Shown: one piece after another, positions 29,334 through 38,588 of the stretch
How positions within the stretch are numbered: position 1 is the stretch's first letter
How the letters are laid out: each line of letters opens with the position of its first letter
Source of the DNA: Aquimarina atlantica
GTDB lineage: Bacteria > Bacteroidota > Bacteroidia > Flavobacteriales > Flavobacteriaceae
NCBI RefSeq assembly: GCF_000626715.1
Contig: NZ_AQRA01000016.1
Location: 1-64,000, forward strand
DNA length: 64,000 nt
Direction of reading: 5' to 3'
The notes under the pieces: generated by a model
What the model was told of the DNA's origin: nothing
What the model saw: only the letters and a program-made list of their open reading frames with translations
Database searches by the model: none
Translations under genes and position numbers: made by a program

Positions 29334-29858
29334 TTAGAAAAATACACTAACAAAAGGAGTGTAAGCGCTTCCGTAGATACTTTTGTCACTATCATAAAGA
29401 AGGTCATAACGAATACCAACACTTACATTACCCATACGATAACCACCACCAACGAATAATGACGGATACCAATAATTTTCTTTCAGATCTTGTGCGTTTT
29501 CAATTTCAAGAGTTCTCGATACTCCCATTTCCTGAAACTCAAGTGAGAGTCGAATTTCTCGTATTGGGCTATAAAAAGCAAGTAGACTTCCTCCATAATT
29601 GGTTGCTGTAAAATTGTTAGATTCGATATATCCAAAACTAACTCCCATTCCGGCAGCAAATTGTTCATTAAAATTATACAGTGCCGACGGTTCGATTACT
29701 CCACTAAAAGTATCATTGCCAAAACCAATTCCCAAATTACCTCCAAAACTTACATTAGACCAAAAATTATCGTTTTGAGAATAACTTTTTTGTAAGGAAA
29801 ATAAAATTGAAAGAACTAAGACAAGGATTTTAATATTTTGATGAACATTTACTTTCAT
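29334..29858 (-). CDS. Small outer-membrane beta-barrel protein
   Basis: A 174-aa protein with a signal peptide (about residues 1-27, ending near SYSQN). The remainder is a short run of amphipathic beta strands with the OmpA/OmpX-like look (FGGNLGIGFGNDTFSGVIEP, AAGMGVSFGYIESNNF, GGGYRMGNVSVGIRYDLLYD) and ends in aromatic F-V-S-V-F-F, as expected for a barrel assembled by BAM. It is a single gene, convergent with the preceding secreted protein gene and divergent from sucA. The specific role is unknown. Confidence 0.8.
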   Translation of the reverse strand: MKVNVHQNIKILVLVLSILFSLQKSYSQNDNFWSNVSFGGNLGIGFGNDTFSGVIEPSALYNFNEQFAAGMGVSFGYIESNNFTATNYGGSLLAFYSPIREIRLSLEFQEMGVSRTLEIENAQDLKENYWYPSLFVGGGYRMGNVSVGIRYDLLYDSDKSIYGSAYTPFVSVFF

Positions 29859-29925
29859 TGTTAATTTTATAAAAAATTATAATATAAATATAAATAATTC
29901 GATACCTAATATACCGTAATTATTG

Positions 29926-29933
29926 TATTTTTG
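29926..29933 (+). promoter_or_regulatory. Probable -7 promoter element of sucAB
   Basis: TATTTTTG matches TAnnTTTG exactly and lies 39 bp before the sucA ATG. No TTG sits at the usual 19-21 base distance upstream, so the -33 element is weak or absent. Confidence 0.4.
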
Positions 29934-29972
29934 TGGCGCTTTATTATTTAAAAGACAGTTGAATACTTACAT

Positions 29973-32747
29973 ATGGATAAATATTCATTTTTGAATGCGG
30001 CTAATACCGCATTTTTTGCAGATTTATACGATCAATATATACAGAATCCTGATAGTGTAGAACCTAGTTGGAGAGCATTTTTTCAAGGATTTGATTTTGG
30101 AATAGAAAATGCTAATGGTTCAGAAGAAACTATGTATGTTGATCAGGCACCAGGAGAAACTGTTGCTATTCCCCAAAATGTTCAAAAAGAATTTCAGGTA
30201 GTTCGATTAATAGACGGATATAGAACTCGAGGGCATTTGTTTACCAAAACAAACCCTGTAAGAGAGCGAAGAAAATATATCCCAACATTAGCTTTAGAAA
30301 ATTTTGGATTAAGTCAGGCCGATCTTAATACAGTTTTTAATGCAGGAGAGATTATTGGGATTGGTCCCAATACATTAAGTAATATTATTGTTCACCTAGA
30401 GCAAATATATTGTGATTCTGTTGGTATCGAGTATATGTATATTCGTAATCCTGAAGAACGAGAGTGGATACAGGCCCGTGTTAATTTTAATACCAATAGA
30501 ACTAAATTTTCTGTAGAGCAAAAGAAACATATTCTTAAGAAATTAAATCAGGCAGTTTCGTTCGAAAGCTTTTTACATACTAAATATGTTGGTCAAAAAC
30601 GATTTTCTCTCGAAGGAGGAGAGTCTCTTATCCCTGCTTTAGATGCACTGGTAGAAAAGGCAGCTGATCTAGGAGTAAAAGAATTTGTGATGGGTATGGC
30701 TCACCGTGGTCGTTTAAGTACACTTACAAATATTTTCGGAAAAAGTCCAAAAGATATCTTTAGCGAATTTGATGGTAAAGATTACGAAGAAGCAATATTT
30801 GATGGAGATGTAAAATATCATTTGGGTTGGACTTCTAAACGAGAATCAGATTCTGGAAAAGCAATTAATATGAATATTGCTCCTAATCCGTCGCATCTAG
30901 AAACAGTAGGTGCTGTTGTAGAAGGAATAACCAGAGCAAAACAAGATACACATTATAAAGAAAATATTTCTCAGGTGTTGCCAATAGTGGTTCATGGGGA
31001 TGCAGCTGTAGCTGGACAAGGACTCGTTTATGAGATTGTTCAAATGGCTCAGCTAGATGGATATAAAACCGGAGGAACTATACATATAATAGTGAATAAT
31101 CAAATTGGATTTACCACTAACTATTTAGATGCGCGTTCATCAACGTATTGTACCGATGTGGGTAAAGTTACCCTATCGCCTGTTTTACATGTAAATGCAG
31201 ATGATGCAGAAGCAGTAGTTCATGCAACTAATTTTGCGTTAGATTTCAGAATGAATTTTGGTCGTGACGTATTTATAGATTTACTTGGATATCGTAAATA
31301 TGGTCATAATGAAGGAGATGAGCCACGCTTTACGCAACCTAAGCTATATAAAGCTATTGCCAAGCACAAAAATCCGAGAGATATTTATGCAGAAAAATTG
31401 ATTTCTGAAGGTATTATAGATAAAGATTATGTCGCTAAACTTGAAAAAGAATACAAAGCATCTCTCGAAGAAGAATTAGAAGATTCTCGTAAGCAGGAAA
31501 AAACAGTGATAACTCCATTTATGCAAGATGAATGGGCTGGTTTTGAAAGAATACAAGAAGATAAGATGATGGAAGTAGTTGATACTACTTACCCAAAAGA
31601 TAAACTTACCGAAATAGCAGAAGTTATTACTAAGCTTCCTTCAGATAAAAAGTTTCTTCGTAAAATAGAGAAAATAGTAAATGACCGATATAAAAGATTC
31701 TTTGAAACAGATGAATTAGACTGGGCAATGGGAGAACTGTTAGCTTATGGTTCTTTGCTAAAAGAAGGATATGATGTAAGAATGAGTGGGCAAGATGTAG
31801 AAAGAGGAACATTCTCACATAGGCATGCTGTTATCAAAGTAGAAGATAGTGAAGAGGAGGTAGTGCTGCTAAATAACCTAAAAGGTGATCAGTCAGATTT
31901 TTATATCTATAATTCATTGTTATCAGAATATGGAGTTGTAGGATTTGATTATGGATATGCGATGGCAAGTCCGAAAACATTAACGATCTGGGAAGCGCAA
32001 TTTGGAGATTTCAGTAATGGAGCACAGATTATGCTGGATCAATATATTTCTTCTGCAGAGGATAAGTGGAAATTGCAAAACGGTTTGGTGATGTTATTAC
32101 CACATGGCTATGAAGGGCAGGGAGCAGAACACTCTTCGGCGCGTATGGAACGATATCTACAACTTTGTGCAAAAGATAATATGTTTGTTGCCGACGTAAC
32201 AACACCTGCTAATTTGTTTCATTTGCTACGTAGACAAATGAAAGCAAAATACCGTAAACCATTAATTGTATTTACACCAAAGAGTTTATTGCGTCATCCT
32301 AAAGTACATTCTTCAGTAGATGAGCTTGTTAATGGGCAATTTCAAACAATTTTAGATGACCCGGATGCAAAAGCTACAGCAGTAAAAACACTGGTTTTTT
32401 GTACAGGTAAATTCTATTATGACTTATTAGAAGAAAAAGAAAAACTAGGAAGGAAAGATGTTGCTTTGGTACGAATAGAGCAATTATTCCCTTTACCAGT
32501 GGCAGAAATGGATGCTATAATCAAAAAATATAAAGCAGATGAGGTGGTTTGGGCACAAGAAGAACCACGTAATATGGGTGCGTTAAGTCATATGCTAATG
32601 AATTATGATGAAGCAAAAACATTTAGATTTGTAAGTAGAAGATCATATGGGGCTCCTGCAGCAGGTAGTGCAACCAGATCTAAGAGAAGACATCAACAAG
32701 TAATTGATTACGTGTTTGATAAAACAAAAAATAATCAAAGAAGATAA
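29973..32747 (+). CDS. sucA: 2-oxoglutarate dehydrogenase E1 component
   Basis: A 924-aa thiamine-diphosphate-dependent E1 that decarboxylates 2-oxoglutarate and transfers the succinyl group to the lipoyl arm of E2 in the TCA cycle. The N-terminal helix NAANTAFFADLYDQYIQNPD and WRAFFQGFDFG are typical of E1o. TPP-domain motifs include GMAHRGRLSTLTN, IAPNPSHLETVGAVVEG and VVHGDAAVAGQGLVYE. The pyrimidine-domain segment LLPHGYEGQGAEHSSARMER and the C-terminal WAQEEPRNMGA are conserved. Length matches the family. It is followed by sucB after 69 bp, forming a two-gene unit that ends at the terminator at 34057-34098; E3 is not in the window. Confidence 0.97.
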   Translation: MDKYSFLNAANTAFFADLYDQYIQNPDSVEPSWRAFFQGFDFGIENANGSEETMYVDQAPGETVAIPQNVQKEFQVVRLIDGYRTRGHLFTKTNPVRERRKYIPTLALENFGLSQADLNTVFNAGEIIGIGPNTLSNIIVHLEQIYCDSVGIEYMYIRNPEEREWIQARVNFNTNRTKFSVEQKKHILKKLNQAVSFESFLHTKYVGQKRFSLEGGESLIPALDALVEKAADLGVKEFVMGMAHRGRLSTLTNIFGKSPKDIFSEFDGKDYEEAIFDGDVKYHLGWTSKRESDSGKAINMNIAPNPSHLETVGAVVEGITRAKQDTHYKENISQVLPIVVHGDAAVAGQGLVYEIVQMAQLDGYKTGGTIHIIVNNQIGFTTNYLDARSSTYCTDVGKVTLSPVLHVNADDAEAVVHATNFALDFRMNFGRDVFIDLLGYRKYGHNEGDEPRFTQPKLYKAIAKHKNPRDIYAEKLISEGIIDKDYVAKLEKEYKASLEEELEDSRKQEKTVITPFMQDEWAGFERIQEDKMMEVVDTTYPKDKLTEIAEVITKLPSDKKFLRKIEKIVNDRYKRFFETDELDWAMGELLAYGSLLKEGYDVRMSGQDVERGTFSHRHAVIKVEDSEEEVVLLNNLKGDQSDFYIYNSLLSEYGVVGFDYGYAMASPKTLTIWEAQFGDFSNGAQIMLDQYISSAEDKWKLQNGLVMLLPHGYEGQGAEHSSARMERYLQLCAKDNMFVADVTTPANLFHLLRRQMKAKYRKPLIVFTPKSLLRHPKVHSSVDELVNGQFQTILDDPDAKATAVKTLVFCTGKFYYDLLEEKEKLGRKDVALVRIEQLFPLPVAEMDAIIKKYKADEVVWAQEEPRNMGALSHMLMNYDEAKTFRFVSRRSYGAPAAGSATRSKRRHQQVIDYVFDKTKNNQRR

Positions 32748-32816
32748 AATTTAGTAAATAAGTAAGTATAGTTAAAAGTTTCCGAAGGAAATTATACAAA
32801 GGATAAATTCAGAATT

Positions 32817-34037
32817 ATGGCTTTAGAAATGAAAGTCCCATCACCGGGAGAATCTATTACAGAAGTAGAAATAGCTCAATGGCTTGTTGAGACTGGTGAT
32901 TATGTCGAAAAAGATCAGGCAATTGCCGAAGTAGACAGTGATAAAGCAACCTTAGAATTACCCGCTGAAGCAAGTGGAGTTATAACGCTCAAGGCAGAAG
33001 AGGGTGATGCAGTGGCGGTTGGTCAAGTCGTGTGTCTTATTGATACTGAGGCAGCTAAACCCGAAGGTGGTGCAGCAGAATCAGCTCCTGCTGAAGAGGC
33101 TCCGAAAGTAGAAGAGAAAAAGGAAACAGCTCCAGCTGCTCCAGCTAAAACAGAAACTTATGCAACAGGAACTGCTTCTCCGGCGGCTAAAAAAGTACTT
33201 GCCGAAAAAGGTATAGACGCTAGCCAGGTAAAAGGAACAGGTAGAGATGGGCGTATTACTAAAGCTGATGCATTAGATGCAAAACCAGCTATGGGAACCC
33301 CAGGATTAGGAAGCAGAGGGGAGTCGCGTAAGAAATTATCGATGCTTCGTCGTAAAGTGGCAGAACGTTTGGTATCTGTTAAAAATGAAACGGCAATGCT
33401 AACCACGTTTAATGAAGTGGATATGCAACCTATTTTTAACCTTCGTAGTCAATATAAAGAAACATTTAAAAGTAAACATGGAGTAAGCTTAGGGTTTATG
33501 TCTTTCTTTACTTTGGCTTGTGTGCGAGCATTGCAATTATTCCCGGCGGTAAATTCGATGATTGATGGTAAAGAAATGATTTCTTATGATTTTCAGGATA
33601 TCAGTATTGCAGTTTCTGGTCCTAAAGGATTAATGGTACCTGTGATTCGTAATGCAGAAAATTTAAGTTTTAGAGGAGTAGAATCTGAGGTAAAACGATT
33701 AGCAATTCGAGCACGTGATGGTCAGATTACTGTTGATGAAATGACGGGAGGAACGTTTACTATAACTAATGGTGGTGTTTTTGGTAGTATGTTATCTACA
33801 CCGATTATTAACCCACCACAGAGTGCTATTTTGGGGATGCATAATATTGTAGAGCGTCCAATTGTAAGAGATGGGCAAATTGTAGTAGCGCCTATTATGT
33901 ATGTGGCACTATCTTATGATCATAGAATTATCGATGGTAAAGAATCCGTAGGATTCCTTGTAGCGGTAAAAGAAGCATTAGAGAACCCAGAAGAATTACT
34001 TATGGATAATAATGTAACTAAAGCTTTAGAGTTATAA
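32817..34037 (+). CDS. sucB: 2-oxoglutarate dehydrogenase E2 (dihydrolipoyl succinyltransferase)
   Basis: A 406-aa E2 subunit. The N-terminal lipoyl domain carries the lipoylated K43 in VDSDKATLELPAEASG. An Ala/Pro/Glu-rich linker (residues 80-118) leads to the peripheral subunit-binding domain (ASPAAKKVLAEKGID, GTGRDGRITKADAL). The C-terminal catalytic domain contains the acyltransferase histidine H369 in SYDHRIIDGKESVGF and GGTFTITNGGVFGSMLSTP. It passes succinyl groups from SucA to CoA in the core of the complex. One lipoyl domain is standard for this E2 type. Confidence 0.97.
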   Translation: MALEMKVPSPGESITEVEIAQWLVETGDYVEKDQAIAEVDSDKATLELPAEASGVITLKAEEGDAVAVGQVVCLIDTEAAKPEGGAAESAPAEEAPKVEEKKETAPAAPAKTETYATGTASPAAKKVLAEKGIDASQVKGTGRDGRITKADALDAKPAMGTPGLGSRGESRKKLSMLRRKVAERLVSVKNETAMLTTFNEVDMQPIFNLRSQYKETFKSKHGVSLGFMSFFTLACVRALQLFPAVNSMIDGKEMISYDFQDISIAVSGPKGLMVPVIRNAENLSFRGVESEVKRLAIRARDGQITVDEMTGGTFTITNGGVFGSMLSTPIINPPQSAILGMHNIVERPIVRDGQIVVAPIMYVALSYDHRIIDGKESVGFLVAVKEALENPEELLMDNNVTKALEL

Positions 34038-34056
34038 ATAAAGTTTTTAGTATAAA

Positions 34057-34098
34057 ACAAAAGCGCTTCAGTTGTTCAACTGAAGCGCTTTTGTTTTG
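34057..34098. terminator. Bidirectional terminator between sucB and cysteine desulfurase
   Basis: ACAAAAGCGCTTCAGTTG pairs perfectly with CAACTGAAGCGCTTTTGT, giving a long GC-containing stem with A- and T-runs on its two sides. It lies 20 bp after the sucB stop and 70 bp after the convergent cysteine desulfurase stop, so it can end both transcripts. Confidence 0.9.
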
Positions 34099-34167
34099 AA
34101 AAATTCAAAATAAGAATCTATAGCTTAATTTGTAGAGATGTAATAGAGTCTTTCATAGTATTGCTTT

Positions 34168-35313
34168 TTATACAGTATGATGCTTTGTAAAAGCTTTAGA
34201 AAGAATAAGTATTGCACGATCAATTTCTTGTTTGGTGGTGTTTTTACCTACCGAAAACCTGAACGTCCCTTGGGCATATTCATAATCAGACAAAGTTGAT
34301 TTCAGTATGTTAGATACATTAGTTGCGCCAGAATGACAGGCTGAACCCGCAGATATAGCTATTTCATTTCTTATACTGAATATAACCGCATTTGCATCAA
34401 CGTTTCTAAAACTGATATTAAGAGTATTGGGTAGAGTTGTTTGTAAATCTCCATTTACAATAGCATCTAGATTTAGATTGTTTAATTGTTCTAACAAATA
34501 ATCTCTCATTATTTGCATTTGTGTTGTGTTTATCTCAAATTCTTGATGAGCTATTTCAGAAGCTTTTCCTAAACCTGCTATATACATTGCATTTTCGGTT
34601 CCTGGCCTTTTGTTAAATTCATGACTTGCACCATGCATTAATTTATGCAAAGAGGTTCCGTTTTTAATATATAATGCGCCAATGCCTTTTGGAGCATAAA
34701 ATTTATGTCCTGCAATAGTTAATAAATCAACATTTAGGTCGATAACGTTAGCTGTTACCTTACCTATAGATTGTGCGGCATCTGTATGAAAAATAACATT
34801 GTGTCTCTTTGCGATTTTACCTATTTCCTGTATCGGTTGTATACTGCCAATTTCATTATTGGCATGCATAATAGAAATTAAAATAGTTTCTGGCGATATT
34901 GCATTTTCAATTTTATTAATATCGACAATTCCATTTTTATCAACATCTACATAAGTAATTTTGAACCCTTGATTTTCTAAGTGCTTACAGACTTCTAGTA
35001 CAGCAGGATGTTCTATTGAGGATGTGATAATATGATTTCCTTTTGTTTTATGAGCCAATGCTGTACCGATAATTGCGTAGTTATTTGATTCTGTTCCACC
35101 ACTAGTGAATATAATTTCTTCGGGAGTGGCTCCTACAAGATTTGCTACTTGTTTACGAGCTTTTTTGATCGCTTCTTTAGCTTTTATTCCTTGGGTGTTA
35201 ATACTAGATGGGTTCCCATAATGATTAGTTAAAAAAGGAAACATTACATCTGCCACTCTAGAATCGATTGGTGTAGAAGCGTTATGGTCTAAATATATAA
35301 ATGGTGTGTTCAT
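34168..35313 (-). CDS. Cysteine desulfurase (NifS/IscS-type)
   Basis: A 381-aa PLP enzyme that takes sulfur from cysteine as an enzyme-bound persulfide. N-terminal YLDHNASTPID and GNPSSINTQG, EIIFTSGGTESNN, and the PLP lysine K204 in TIAGHKFYAPKGIGALYI are present. The nucleophilic cysteine C326 lies in ISAGSACHSGATNVS on the catalytic loop. The gene ends a four-gene operon with ArsR-rhodanese, rhodanese-MBL and MFS genes, 1 bp after the MFS stop. That context suggests a role in sulfane-sulfur handling rather than bulk Fe-S assembly, since no iscU or sufBCD lies nearby. Confidence 0.93.
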   Translation of the reverse strand: MNTPFIYLDHNASTPIDSRVADVMFPFLTNHYGNPSSINTQGIKAKEAIKKARKQVANLVGATPEEIIFTSGGTESNNYAIIGTALAHKTKGNHIITSSIEHPAVLEVCKHLENQGFKITYVDVDKNGIVDINKIENAISPETILISIMHANNEIGSIQPIQEIGKIAKRHNVIFHTDAAQSIGKVTANVIDLNVDLLTIAGHKFYAPKGIGALYIKNGTSLHKLMHGASHEFNKRPGTENAMYIAGLGKASEIAHQEFEINTTQMQIMRDYLLEQLNNLNLDAIVNGDLQTTLPNTLNISFRNVDANAVIFSIRNEIAISAGSACHSGATNVSNILKSTLSDYEYAQGTFRFSVGKNTTKQEIDRAILILSKAFTKHHTV

Positions 35314-35314
35314 A

Positions 35315-36517
35315 TTAAGTCATCCTTATTTTTATTATGATTGATGATATTATGGTTAATATACCTATTGTAATTATTGTGATATCTACCTCAAAAAATT
35401 GAGCCATACTTATGGTTAATAACGCACCAAAAGCATACCCTAAATCTCTCCATAACCTAAAAACTCCAATGCTTTGCGCTCTTTGTTTAGGGTGAGTAAA
35501 GCTTGCGATGGCAGATAAAAAAGTTGGATATACAATAGCTGTTCCTATTCCTAAGATCGATGAGAGTATAAGAAATTGGCTTAAAGATGTTGCCCAAAAC
35601 ATTAAAATTAATGCCAAGCCTTGTAATGCCATTCCTATAAATAGCATCATCTTTTTATTGTAGTGATCAGATAGTTTTCCGGTTACTAATTGTCCAATTC
35701 CCCATATAGCAGGATATACAGCAACAATGATTGCTATATTTTTTAAACTAAAACCTCTATTGGCCAGGATAATTGGGAGTACCCCCCAGATCATTCCATC
35801 GTTTAGGTTGTTAATAAATCCTGCTTGTGAGATAGATCCTAAATTATTGTCTTTCCATGTAGTATCCCAAAAAATGTTTTTAAGAGGTTCTATGCCATTT
35901 ATTTTTGTTTCTGCTGCAACATGTTTTGCAGTATCTTTTATGAAAAAAATACTAATCAATAAACCTAATACAACAAAACCAATACCTTGGTAAAATGGAT
36001 ATGGGCGTAGACCGTATTCAGAAGCTATCCATCCTGTAGTAAATGCAACAAGAGCAATAGAAAAATACCCGAAAGATTCATTAAGTCCCATGGCCAATCC
36101 ACGGTGTTTTTCACCTACTAAATCGATTTTCATTACTACAGTACTTGACCAGGTTAAACCTTGATTAATCCCTAATAATACGTTGGCAAAAATAATCCAG
36201 TTCCAGTGTTGAGCATGGATTAAGATAAATGGAATAGGAACAGCCACTAACCAACCGATAATTAATAGGTTTTTACGCCCTATACTATTTGCTAATACTC
36301 CTGTAAAATAATTGGTAAAGGCTTTTACAACTCCAAAAACAATGATGAATGATAATACTATAGAAGTAGCAATAATCGAAAATTCTTCTTCTGCTAATTT
36401 TGGAAGTATAGTACGTTCTAATCCTACCATTCCTCCAACAAAAGCATTTACAATTAACAAAAGTGTAAATTGCCTCCAGTTTTCTTTCAGCCCTAGTCGT
36501 ATGTTTTTTTCTTCCAT
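35315..36517 (-). CDS. MFS transporter in sulfur-linked operon
   Basis: About 400 aa from the ATG at 36517; a TTG further upstream would overlap the preceding gene and adds no membrane signal, so the ATG start is preferred. Twelve hydrophobic segments are visible, with MFS motif A-like FTGVLANSIGRKNLLI after TM2 and a second copy GKLSDHYNKKMMLF after TM8. It sits between the rhodanese-MBL gene and cysteine desulfurase, 32 bp and 1 bp away. The substrate is unknown. The operon suggests a sulfur compound such as sulfite, thiosulfate or a thiol, but sequence alone does not show it. Confidence 0.85.
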   Translation of the reverse strand: MEEKNIRLGLKENWRQFTLLLIVNAFVGGMVGLERTILPKLAEEEFSIIATSIVLSFIIVFGVVKAFTNYFTGVLANSIGRKNLLIIGWLVAVPIPFILIHAQHWNWIIFANVLLGINQGLTWSSTVVMKIDLVGEKHRGLAMGLNESFGYFSIALVAFTTGWIASEYGLRPYPFYQGIGFVVLGLLISIFFIKDTAKHVAAETKINGIEPLKNIFWDTTWKDNNLGSISQAGFINNLNDGMIWGVLPIILANRGFSLKNIAIIVAVYPAIWGIGQLVTGKLSDHYNKKMMLFIGMALQGLALILMFWATSLSQFLILSSILGIGTAIVYPTFLSAIASFTHPKQRAQSIGVFRLWRDLGYAFGALLTISMAQFFEVDITIITIGILTIISSIIIKIRMT

Positions 36518-36549
36518 GTGTTTATAATTAACTTGTTTAAAAAAGAAGA

Positions 36550-37665
36550 TTAAGATATGGCACAACGATTTGCACCTGCTTCCAGTTCAATTAAATCTGC
36601 TCCTTTTGCACTTCCTTTTATATTTAACTTTACGATTTCTTCATAATTTGGTGGAGTTTCAGGAATTTTTTGAAGTAAGCTATTAATAAAATCTTCTTCA
36701 TTAAGTTGTAATACCTTCACATTGTTATGTATATCTTCGAGGCTACTACATACCATGTTATTATCAAATGAAACAGGTTGACTAATATGACCGGGGTAAA
36801 CAATAAGTGAGCTTTGAAGTTTGACTAATTTTTGTAATGATTGGTATAGTAAACTGGCCTTTTGTTTCGCGATTTCTTTTGTAGCTTTTAGATCAGGTCT
36901 TCCGACACCTGTTGTAAATAATGTGTCTCCAGAGAATAAGGATTCATTATTTACTAAGTAAGAATAACTTTCATGTGTATGCCCAGGTGTATGAATTGCT
37001 TCGAGCTTGGCATTGCCAAAATTAAGAATAGTGCCATCTATAATTGGTTCGAACTTATACGTTACTATATTTTGATTAGGAAGTAATAAAATAGCATTGG
37101 ATTTTTCTGCTAACTGTTTTCCTCTCGAGAAATGATCTGCGTGTATATGAGTATCTATAACATATTTTATTGTCCAATTATTTTGTTGAGCGATATTGGT
37201 ATAAACATTAGAGTCTATAGAAGCATCAATGATAATTGCTTCTCCATTGTTTTCTAGAATATAAGATAGGCAGCCTTTTCCTGTTCTTCGAATTTGAATA
37301 ATTGTAGTTTCTTGGCTGTCCTTGGTTTGTGCCGTATTCCATGCTGTTGTCCATTGGCGCATTCCACCCTCTAAAGAGTACGCTTTTATTCCTCTTTCTT
37401 GAAGTTGTTCTGCAGCGATTAAACTGGTTTTTCCTGCACCACAAACCGTCACAACTGGTATGTCTTTTGAAAAATTAATACCAGAAAATAGATTTTTTTC
37501 TCCTGCTTTTAGTTGCGTATAGACATCTACAAAATCACTTTCAGGAATTTTCCATTCTTTGCGTTCTTCTTTAGGTCTCACATCTAAAATTTGAATAGGA
37601 ATCTTATTTTCTAATAAGGTTCTGAGATCTGCTACTTTGATGGTCTTTGTATTTTTCAAATTCAT
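36550..37665 (-). CDS. Rhodanese-metallo-beta-lactamase fusion (persulfide dioxygenase/sulfurtransferase type)
   Basis: A 371-aa two-domain protein. Residues 10-105 form a rhodanese domain with the active-site loop VVTVCGAGKTSLIAAEQ (Cys near residue 75). Residues about 125-371 form an MBL fold with the metal motif DTHIHADHFSRG at about 168-178, TPGHTHESYSYLV and LFTTGVGRPD, as in ETHE1-type persulfide dioxygenases. Both activities act on glutathione or low-molecular-weight persulfide: oxidation to sulfite and sulfur transfer. The rhodanese domain precedes the MBL domain, the reverse of the better-known CstB order. It is second in the ArsR-controlled operon, 13 bp after the regulator gene. 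Confidence 0.85.
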   Translation of the reverse strand: MNLKNTKTIKVADLRTLLENKIPIQILDVRPKEERKEWKIPESDFVDVYTQLKAGEKNLFSGINFSKDIPVVTVCGAGKTSLIAAEQLQERGIKAYSLEGGMRQWTTAWNTAQTKDSQETTIIQIRRTGKGCLSYILENNGEAIIIDASIDSNVYTNIAQQNNWTIKYVIDTHIHADHFSRGKQLAEKSNAILLLPNQNIVTYKFEPIIDGTILNFGNAKLEAIHTPGHTHESYSYLVNNESLFSGDTLFTTGVGRPDLKATKEIAKQKASLLYQSLQKLVKLQSSLIVYPGHISQPVSFDNNMVCSSLEDIHNNVKVLQLNEEDFINSLLQKIPETPPNYEEIVKLNIKGSAKGADLIELEAGANRCAIS

Positions 37666-37678
37666 AGTACTCTTTATT

Positions 37679-38338
37679 TTAATTAACGGGTAATCCTTTT
37701 TGTTTCCATTCTAAGACTTCTTCCTGAAGACGAATTGCATCATAACCCTTTTCTTGAAGGTATTGAACTGCTTCATCTGCAAAAACACATAAGGGGCCTC
37801 TACAATACACTATGATTTGTTGATTTTTTGGAAGTTGAGCTATGTTGTCTTTGAGGGATTCTATAGGTATAGATTTTGCATTTGCAATTGCTTCTTTTTT
37901 AAATTCTTTTTCTGGTCGAACATCTAAGAAATATAAATCATCAAGATTATTATTCGCCATTATTTTATCAATGTTAATTGAAGGTACGGTTGCAAATTTC
38001 TCTTGTTTAAAGTTTTGTAGAGTTGCCTGTATTTCGAGGCTATTTTGTAGGCTGAAACTTTGTAGAGAGTTCCAAAGCGTATATACATTTTTATTAGATA
38101 AGGAGTAAATCACATAATGTCCTTTCTTTGTTGTTTTAAGAAGTTTAACTTTTTTAAGCACCTGTAGATGCTGTGAAGCGTTGGCAATTGACACTCCTAT
38201 CTCATCTGCAATTTGTTCTACAGAATAATCATCTTGTGATATCAGGTTAAGGATTCGAAGTCTATAGGGATTTGCTAAAGCTTTCCCCACATTGGCAATC
38301 TCCTGGTAAATACTGTTTTTAAATTCTTGTTTGTTCAT
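37679..38338 (-). CDS. ArsR-family regulator with rhodanese domain
   Basis: A 219-aa fusion. Residues 1-95 are an ArsR/SmtB winged helix (IGVSIANASQHLQVLKKVKL, then a beta-wing TTKKGHYVIYSL). Residues 110-217 are a rhodanese domain with a cysteine loop YCRGPLCVFADEAVQYL. The protein probably senses sulfane sulfur or persulfide through the rhodanese cysteine and represses the operon. The promoter and a perfect 17-bp inverted repeat directly abut the start codon at 38338. It heads the four-gene sulfur operon. Confidence 0.88.
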   Translation of the reverse strand: MNKQEFKNSIYQEIANVGKALANPYRLRILNLISQDDYSVEQIADEIGVSIANASQHLQVLKKVKLLKTTKKGHYVIYSLSNKNVYTLWNSLQSFSLQNSLEIQATLQNFKQEKFATVPSINIDKIMANNNLDDLYFLDVRPEKEFKKEAIANAKSIPIESLKDNIAQLPKNQQIIVYCRGPLCVFADEAVQYLQEKGYDAIRLQEEVLEWKQKGLPVN

Positions 38339-38340
38339 TA

Positions 38341-38387
38341 TTCATTCAATTATTCAACAAATATATTGAATAATTGAATGAAAACAA
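38341..38387 (-). promoter_or_regulatory. Promoter embedded in a 17-bp inverted-repeat operator
   Basis: A perfect inverted repeat, TTCATTCAATTATTCAA (38341-38357) and TTGAATAATTGAATGAA (38366-38382), encloses the 8-bp spacer CAAATATA. On the minus strand the spacer is TATATTTG, a match to TAnnTTTG, and TTG at 38387-38385 lies 19 bases upstream. The whole -7 element is therefore in the dyad centre, with transcription predicted to begin about 13-15 nt before the arsR ATG. This is an autoregulatory ArsR operator candidate. Confidence 0.75.
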
Positions 38388-38588
38388 TTTTTTAACACAT
38401 TTTTTTGATACCTAATAAGTGGGTAACTTATTAAAAAAGAAGGGTTAATTAGAATTTTATAGAGATAGCCACATCTGCTAGATGGTAATTAAAATCGAGC
38501 GCTAGGAGGTATTTGACTTAGTAAAACATTCTCATCAAAAAAAATGATGTATTTTGGGTTACTCTTTGATACTATATTTCAATTAATA

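Noticed and set aside
36518..36565. TTG start for the MFS gene overlapping the rhodanese-MBL gene
   Set aside because: The ATG at 36517 gives a normal N-terminus and avoids the overlap.
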